Shown here piece after piece: positions 58,259-64,000 of a stretch of DNA of 64,000 bases (position 1 is the first letter of the stretch; each line of letters opens with the position of its first letter). The notes below the pieces were generated by a model. It was given only the letters and a program-made list of their open reading frames with translations, made no database searches and was not told the DNA's origin. A program made the position numbers and the translations under genes. Source of the stretch: Stachybotrys elegans (lineage: Eukaryota; Ascomycota; Sordariomycetes; Hypocreales; Stachybotryaceae); the NCBI GenBank assembly GCA_020746835.1, contig JAGPNK010000008.1:1922001-1986000 (forward strand), in the 5' to 3' direction.

Positions 58259-58739
58259 GGAGGGCCCGCGACACTTTATATAGACTTACATCATGCCGAG
58301 TATTAATGATCTGTCTTTGCTAAGGAATTTGCTTTGATTGGTGAGTTAAATTGAGTTGGGAGATTCATCTTCAACTCTCCACAACGGTTGCAATTACATT
58401 TGACTCCGCCATTTCTTCTTTGGGAGAATGTGTTTGGCAGAATATATAATTAATTCTTCAATCGTGCCTCTACAGCTTCCTCTTCGTTTCCTTTCCTTTC
58501 CTTCGATAGGTGAAAGGGTCCCATGTTGCAGTTGATTGACTAGGGTTCCCTGTTTCAGCATAACGGTCAGCAGCATTCAGACAAATCATTTGTGCTTGCC
58601 ACTCTCGATTTGTCAGCTCCGTCCTTCTTATCTTCAGGCAGACCCGCCCAGGTCCGTGGATAAAGACAAATTGTCGTCAAGTCACGCACCATCAACCAGC
58701 AGCCCGCCTATCCGCAATTTGTCGTCTTGGCTCATTAAT
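58259..58739. promoter_or_regulatory. Intergenic region
   Basis: About 480 bp with pyrimidine-rich runs (CTTCCTCTTCGTTTCCTTTCC, near 58475). Ligase 3' flank and promoter of the bZIP-like gene. Nothing else is seen. Confidence 0.35.
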
Positions 58740-60236
58740 ATGGATACGCGATCGGAAATTCACCCCCGGCTCGTCACAAAGACGAAGGCTCGGCTCGGCC
58801 GCCCGAGGATGCAGGATGAGCCCGTCGCGCCCGAGGATGAAGCCGCAGTATGTTTGTTTGAATACGCAATTCTTCAAACAAGACCCCCGACTAACACGTA
58901 GTCACAGCTCCGTAAAGAGCGCCGCAGGGTGGCCCAACGGGATTATCGCAATCGGCGGGAAAACACGCTGCAGGCGGCCAATGCAAGGGCCAAGAAGCTA
59001 CAGGCAGCCCTCGATCAGTCTATGAAGTGTTTTGGCGCATTCCATGACTATGTCGTCAAACGTCCTGGTGATCACCTGCCTCCCGATGTCATCTCCAGGC
59101 TTGCCGCAACTTCGATGGAGATGGCCTCCATCGTGAGACAGGCGTACTGCAGTGATGTAGATGAGATTGGCGATTTACCCAAGGGTGACGACTTCGACTC
59201 ACTTCCCCTAAAAGAAAAGGAGCTGATAGACAACAACTTCTCCTATCAAAGCAAACCAGCCCCGGACAACACATCTCATCTTAGCATTATTAATGCCGTG
59301 AAGCCATGCGCCTCCAACCCCAGAGGAGAAGCGCTTCTCATGCGTAGGCTCCTAGATGCCTATGTGCAGCGGGCGGTCGACATCTTTCAGCATTGCATGC
59401 CAAACGGCCACATGCAATCGTCTATTCCCAGGTCAATGGAGCTTTACAAGGTGTCTGACGGATCCAGAGACGCATACATCAGCAGCTCAGCGCGAAGCTA
59501 CTACCAGAGTGCCTGGAAAGACATCAACTACAGCAAGGCCATCCAAAAGTGCCTACCTAGGCTATTTCGAATCGTCGAAGGAAACACCAACGTCATCGCG
59601 CCTCGCTCCGCCCCTCCCTACATCCAGAAGCTGCAGTTTGCCAAGACGCGCACCGTGGTAGACACCAACGATGCCAATTTGAAAGGAGAATGGCTGGAGG
59701 CCTCGGATGTGGTCGAGTATCTTGCAGAGAGAGGCATATACCTCCGCAGAGACGGGCAGGACGTTCTAGAGCTGACCGTGTCTCCGAACCCTCCCAGTGG
59801 CTTCGCAAACGCGCAGAACGCTTTGCAGGGCCATCTCGAGACACACCAGACGGCTGGAGCGTCAACCACCTCGTCGAATATTTTGCGGTCCGCAGATGGA
59901 CAGGGAGTGCTGCCTTTGAGCCAAGATATCAGCATGGCAGAGATCTTGAAAAACCTGGAAGGGAAAGACGACTTCCAGCTGGGCATGTTTGACTTTAACT
60001 CATCCCCTGAGCAGTCAGCGGCGCTTGTAGATTCCTTCAGCAATGACGAGCACTGCGAGCACGAGCACATTCATGCAGGGGCTCTCAAGCTCCAGGTCAA
60101 CCTCGACACTCTGTTTCGAGTCCTGTCAGACCATGCAATATGTCTAGGACCTTCACCCGGGATCCGCCGGGTTGCAGTGGACCTGGCGATTCGGCAAGCG
60201 GTGTTACCAGCTTCTCCGACCATGGTTTCATGCTAG
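58740..60236 (+). CDS. bZIP-like transcription factor
   Basis: Exons 58740-58847 and 58908-60236 (478 aa); intron GTATGT...CAG with CTAAC branch. Residues 37-70 form a basic region and the start of a zipper: KERRRVAQRDYRNRRENTLQ then AANARAKKLQAAL. The pattern R-x3-A-Q-R-x-Y-R-x-R matches fungal bZIP proteins (usually A-Q-R-A-F/Y-R). The leucine heptads are short, so dimerisation may be weak. The rest, about 400 residues, has the helical layout common in fungal bZIP proteins of secondary-metabolite loci (RRLLDAYVQRAVDIFQHCMP near 150). Nuclear. Could regulate the adjacent ligase and MFS genes; inferred. Confidence 0.8.
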
Positions 60237-60325
60237 AAGGAAGGATATTCGACATCACTGGAAGGAGTTGGCGTCTTGTCGGTTGCGGATAAATTCTGTT
60301 CTTATTTATTTAGCAATGTGGACTT

Positions 60326-60601
60326 CTACAACTTGTCTACTCGCACGAAATATACTGCGTCGTCCCCGTATCCGCGGAACTTGTCAGTGTCGACTACGTC
60401 CGCTTGTGCAGGCTCAAAGCCACAGCGATGCCAGAAAGGACGTGCCATAAACAGAGACAATACAGGTTCATAGCGGCTGGACTCCGCGAGAGACGAGCTC
60501 TCCAAAGACAATGTCGCGCTCGGGCAATCCCGGATAAACGACGTCGGCAACGGGTGCAGCCCTGGGACGTCGTGAATTGTCATCCTGCGCCATGCTGACA
60601 T
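60326..60601 (-). pseudogene. GNAT-family acetyltransferase relic (frameshifted, internally deleted)
   Basis: Minus-strand remnants of a fungal GNAT can be read in two frames. MTIHDVPGLHP shifts frame into VADVVYPGLPERDIVFGEL (the family's N-terminal helix region). It then reaches a stop, and a second segment in the original frame, PFWHRCGFEP...FRGYGDDAVYFVRV, matches the family's C-terminal end. Normal members are about 200-230 aa; the acetyl-CoA-binding middle (about 120-130 residues) is missing. The order and spacing suggest an internal deletion plus a frameshift. Assignment is from motif memory, without a search. Confidence 0.5.
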
Positions 60602-60929
60602 GACGGCGATTTAATAAGAAAGAAAATATCCTTTCACTTCATGGCGTTTAACTCGAATTTTGAGGAGATCATGGGGTGACATGGCAATGCGCACTCTCCA
60701 GAGTAGAAATTCAAGGCTTGGCTCGGGCAAATCCGAGATACAGAAGCGACGGGATCCTCCCGAAACTCAGCTGAGCTGACTATCTATTCCTAATCTTAAA
60801 TTAGAATACTGAGAAGCCGGACTATTGATAAACCGACAACGTCGCTATCGTAGCCTTACATTCATGAGGGTTATTGTAGACGACTGCTGTGCCGCATCAG
60901 TGATTTCAGTTGCCCTCCCGTACAACACC
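60602..60929. promoter_or_regulatory. Promoter region of HET gene
   Basis: About 330 bp before the HET ATG at 60930. An in-frame ATG at 60861 would add residues that do not look like the family, so it was not used. No clear motif. Confidence 0.35.
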
Positions 60930-62993
60930 ATGGATAACCCTAGACTCTACCGCCCTCTTGACCCGCAGTTCATTCGCGTTTTTGAACTCGAGGCAGGCGA
61001 GTTCTCAGACCCTGTAGTTGGGCGGCTGGTGACCCAGGCAATTGACGGGGAACCGTACGAGGCACTGTCGTACGTATGGGGCGACTGGCGGAAGCGACGC
61101 GACATCACCATCGACGGCGAGACGCTTTCCGTTACGGCGAACCTGCACGGGGCGCTGACAGCTTTCCGACATGAGCTCTTGCGCGAGAGTAGTGACGGCT
61201 CGGCACGACAGGTGCGGCGGCTATGGGCAGACGCTGTGTGCATCAATCAGGGGGACTTGCCGGAGCGCACCTCACAGGTAGAGCTGATGGCGCGCATCTT
61301 TGCCGGCGCGCGCCGCGTGCTCGCCTGGCTGGGCTGGGAGGAGGGCCATGAGGATCGCCGGCACATGCAGGCCGCCATCCGCTTCATCCATTCCTTTATG
61401 CAAGATCCGGAAGCGGGCCTGCGCGATGCACACATTCTCCTTCATGATGACGCCGACCCTACCGGGCGCGTTGCTCTCTTGTCCGAGGATGACCAGCGCC
61501 GGTTCCAACAACAGGCCCGTACGTGGGAAGCCATCAAGGCCTTCTTCGAGATCGAGTACTTCCACCGCACCTGGATCGTCCAGGAGCTCGGCCTAGCCCG
61601 CGAAGCCATCCTCTGCATGGCGCTGAAGCCCGGCGACGAAGCTGCGGCCACCAGGACCAAGGGCAAAGACTTGGAGCTAGATTCCATTGACTGGCCGTTG
61701 GTTGGTCGGTTCGTCAAGTTCCTGGACAACAACGGTGCATCGCTGGTGACGCATCTCGGTCTGCTGACGTGGGTCGCCCATCACATATTGATGATATGGG
61801 AGACCAAGGAGGACGGAACACCAGATTGCGATTTCCTTACCAGCATGCACTGGGCACGGATTCTGGGCGTGACGGACGCACGAGATCGTGTCTACTCGCT
61901 CCTCGGTCACCCGATGGCCGTCCTAGACGGTCAGCTCGTAATCGAGCCCGACTACACGACTACGCGCGGCGTCGTGTATACAAAGCTCGCCGCCAGTTTC
62001 ATCCAGAAGACGAAGAACCTGGACATCATCAGTTTTGTTGACCACGAGGACGACCCATCCGCAGAGGCGAGGGACTGGGATCCGCAGGACGAAGGCAGGA
62101 TGCCCAGCTGGGTGCCCGACTGGCACAGCATCAACCGAACAACGCCGCTTGCCTACCCAGTGGCCGCGGCCGAGGTCAATGATTCCGAGATCCAAATAAT
62201 TGGGAAGACAGAGGGTACGAAAGGAACGTCCATGCCGCATCTTCTGGTCCGCGGCTGGGTAGTCGACGAGGTTTCGGCCGTGTCACATCGTATGGAGACG
62301 TCTGACTTCTTGGTGACGCACCTGACGCGAGAACGAGCCAAGAAGAATCCCTTCTGGCTCGACCGCATATGGGAATTGGTGTTCCCTGCCGACGACTCTG
62401 CGGATCGCGACGCACTCTTCGTGCTGGAGACGCTGTCGCTGGCCCTGTCACTCGGAACCCGAGAGAAGGACCAGCCGGCGAGCAGTGCAGGACAACAGCA
62501 GACTCTGGAGGAGCACCAGCGGTCGTTTGCCGCCTACGTACTTGAGTATCACGAATTGCGGAACGCCGCGTCCGAGCCCAGCGCCCTCCACGACAGCTAC
62601 CTGCCCGCCCGCTCGCTATATGACAGCTTACCCATTAAGGTGCAACTTGAACTACGGCGAAGGGCTGAGGGAGCCACCGGGCGGAAGTTTGTTGAGAGCA
62701 TGACGTGGCCGTCTATGTGCCGGGTCGTGTACCGGACAAGATCAGGTCTCGTGGGTATGGGCTCGCGCATCACACGGCCGGGCGACCTTGTATGCCGTGT
62801 GAGGGGCTCTCCTGTGCTGATGACACTGCGTCGGATCAAAGACTCCAAGGCCCAGGCGGCCGACATTGAGACTGATAATCCGCTGATTTACTGTACTTAT
62901 ATTGGGCCCACTGTCGCGCCGGCGTGTATCAAGGGGACTAACATGGGTAGCGGAGGATATGACGAGAAGCCTGCTGGCTTTGAAATTATATAA
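60930..62993 (+). CDS. HET domain-containing protein
   Basis: A single exon of 687 aa from ATG 60930 (MDNPRLYRPL). The HET domain (about 43-205) is near the N-terminus: YEALSYVWG, VRRLWADAVCINQGDLPERTSQVELMARIFAGARRVLAWLG, then FEIEYFHRTWIVQELGLAREAILC. Later family segments include HWARILGVTDARDRVYSLLG (about 305-325), PDYTTTRGVVYTKLA and a C-terminal GDLVCRV...YIGPTV beta-rich part. This is the long, intronless class of HET proteins, distinct from the 41.1-43.3 kb copy, whose HET domain starts after 235 residues. Linked to incompatibility and cell death in the family; individual role unknown. Confidence 0.9.
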   Translation: MDNPRLYRPLDPQFIRVFELEAGEFSDPVVGRLVTQAIDGEPYEALSYVWGDWRKRRDITIDGETLSVTANLHGALTAFRHELLRESSDGSARQVRRLWADAVCINQGDLPERTSQVELMARIFAGARRVLAWLGWEEGHEDRRHMQAAIRFIHSFMQDPEAGLRDAHILLHDDADPTGRVALLSEDDQRRFQQQARTWEAIKAFFEIEYFHRTWIVQELGLAREAILCMALKPGDEAAATRTKGKDLELDSIDWPLVGRFVKFLDNNGASLVTHLGLLTWVAHHILMIWETKEDGTPDCDFLTSMHWARILGVTDARDRVYSLLGHPMAVLDGQLVIEPDYTTTRGVVYTKLAASFIQKTKNLDIISFVDHEDDPSAEARDWDPQDEGRMPSWVPDWHSINRTTPLAYPVAAAEVNDSEIQIIGKTEGTKGTSMPHLLVRGWVVDEVSAVSHRMETSDFLVTHLTRERAKKNPFWLDRIWELVFPADDSADRDALFVLETLSLALSLGTREKDQPASSAGQQQTLEEHQRSFAAYVLEYHELRNAASEPSALHDSYLPARSLYDSLPIKVQLELRRRAEGATGRKFVESMTWPSMCRVVYRTRSGLVGMGSRITRPGDLVCRVRGSPVLMTLRRIKDSKAQAADIETDNPLIYCTYIGPTVAPACIKGTNMGSGGYDEKPAGFEII

Positions 62994-63291
62994 GCTTTAC
63001 TCATAATTCTTGCGTGGATGCCATGAAGCTCTACCTGAGTCCAAAGTAGCAAGCCGTTTAAATCTACCACCAGTCTATGTGTATCACAATCCCGCCGCGG
63101 AGTGATCAGCCTGGTCCGTGGTGTATTGAACCCGCTAACAGCCCTGATTGAACTCTCTGTCTTGTCACACTCTTTACTTCAGGCGATGATAAAAAGGGTA
63201 TGGAGTCCGGCGTGAAGAATCAGTAGATAGCCAACGCAGTAAAGGTAGTGCGTAGGTCACCAGCAGTAAAAGTGACCGCATGAATTTCTAT

Positions 63292-64000
63292 CTATTCTAC
63301 CAACCCAGTCGCCCTCCTTGTTCCATATAGGTCTGCTCGAGGCTCTCCGGTAGCCAAGGGAAGCCGAGTCACGGTCCATATAGGCCGCGACTCTAGCGAA
63401 TCGGGTATACCGGCCAGCCTCCCATCGAAGGTGTTGTCGTCTCCAATGAACCACTCCACGCAGCCCCAGTCCCAGTTCTCCACGTACGCACCTCCGTAGC
63501 TATCGTCGGCAAACTCATCACAATGCATACCAATCCACTGCAGGGCGTCGAGGCAAAAGTCCTCGAGCGGCATGGCCGCCCTGGGCGCGCATCCCTCCTG
63601 GTTATCGGCCCATGTGACGGAAGCCACGAGCCCGCTGGGCCCCCGGACTGCGAAGCCAAATGTGTTTTCTGGCGGGAGCTCCTCAGCCGTGCCGCATAGG
63701 GCTATCAACACGTCGTCTGCTTGGTCGGGGGTGAAGACTCCCCAGCGGCCCTCCTCGTTATGGTCGCGAAAGCAGTATGGCGCGCCGCTCTCGCCCGGAA
63801 CCAGAGTCGGGATGGGGAGGTCCGGCTCCGGTTCTTCCGTTGGAGTTGGTTCTGGTTCTGAATCTGGAACGTCGGAATAGTTTCCTTCATCGACCACCTC
63901 ACCGCCGAGACCACCGTCACCGAGCCGGGGAACAGTATCACCTCCTGGCAGTTGCTCTGTAGGTGGTCTGGTAGGGCACCTATGCGGCGCAGAGAGAGAT
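63292..64000 (-). CDS. Hypothetical Cys/Trp-rich protein, probably secreted (5' end outside window)
   Basis: About 235 residues are visible, with the stop at 63292; the frame is open to the window edge, so the start and any signal peptide are missing. An acidic Pro/Glu-rich linker (PDSEPEPTPTEEPEPDLP) leads to a domain with spaced Cys (CFRD, ALCG, EGCAP, DFCLD, MHCDE, WGCVEW) and Trp-rich strands (YGGAYVENWDWGCVEW). This spacing suggests disulfides and an extracellular location. The pattern occurs at the C-terminus of secreted fungal proteins of unknown function. No catalytic residues are recognised. Confidence 0.6.
   Translation of the reverse strand, partial: SLSAPHRCPTRPPTEQLPGGDTVPRLGDGGLGGEVVDEGNYSDVPDSEPEPTPTEEPEPDLPIPTLVPGESGAPYCFRDHNEEGRWGVFTPDQADDVLIALCGTAEELPPENTFGFAVRGPSGLVASVTWADNQEGCAPRAAMPLEDFCLDALQWIGMHCDEFADDSYGGAYVENWDWGCVEWFIGDDNTFDGRLAGIPDSLESRPIWTVTRLPLATGEPRADLYGTRRATGLVE

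Overview
The window is nuclear DNA of a filamentous ascomycete. Genes are broken by short introns (about 42-100 bp) with CTAAC/CTGAC-like branch points. The gene content (Zn2Cys6 regulators, MFS carriers, HET-domain proteins, a 2EXR protein, GH18 chitinases with hevein and LysM partners) fits Sordariomycetes, most likely Hypocreales. This assignment is inferred from content only. All exon models were built by eye from reading frame, splice signals and family motifs. No rRNA, tRNA, CRISPR or intact transposon was recognised.

Layout. 0-3.7 kb: a divergent pair, a trypsin-like protease fused to a Cys/His-rich tail (3' end outside the window) and a protein with a C-terminal membrane anchor. 4-5.6 kb: a type II membrane glycosyltransferase-like protein. 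7.4-14 kb: two Zn2Cys6 regulators flanking a DHA1-type MFS carrier. 14.5-18 kb: a DapA-family aldolase divergent from an ACS-family MFS permease, sharing a promoter with six direct CGGATT repeats and a cluster of CreA-type sites. 19-22 kb: a vWA protein with a RING/IBR-like tail. 22.4-23.4 kb: an unknown, possibly mitochondrial protein. 23.7-38.5 kb: two head-to-head chitinase/LysM pairs. 38.9-43.3 kb: a 2EXR protein and a HET protein. 43.5-47 kb: a tiny two-exon gene, an alcohol dehydrogenase and a secreted metallophosphatase. 47.4-52.3 kb: a 1514-aa GHKL-ATPase with a C-terminal NO VEIN (DUF3883) domain. 53.5-60.2 kb: an MFS carrier, a peroxisomal (SKL) acyl-CoA-synthetase-like enzyme and a bZIP-like regulator. 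60.3-64 kb: a GNAT relic, a second HET protein and a partial secreted protein.

The most striking region is 23.7-38.5 kb. Both chitinases share one plan: signal peptide, hevein domain, intact GH18 domain, and Cys-rich modules. They end in unrelated C-terminal domains. One carries a NucA/NucB-type DNase signature (RDEFPPA ... NRGAGS) just after a LEKR Kex2-like site. The other carries a predicted-helical domain I do not recognise. A conserved delivery part with exchangeable tips recalls yeast killer toxins such as zymocin, where a chitinase brings a nuclease to a rival cell. Each chitinase faces a multi-LysM secreted protein, which could bind chitin to shield the producer or help targeting. The toxin/delivery reading is inference; the domains and exon structures are read from the sequence.

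The flanks are rich in other fungal self/non-self or conflict-type families (two HET proteins, protease-zinc finger, vWA-RBR, HATPase-NOV), mixed with catabolic and small metabolic groups (aldolase-permease-regulator; ligase-transporter-bZIP).
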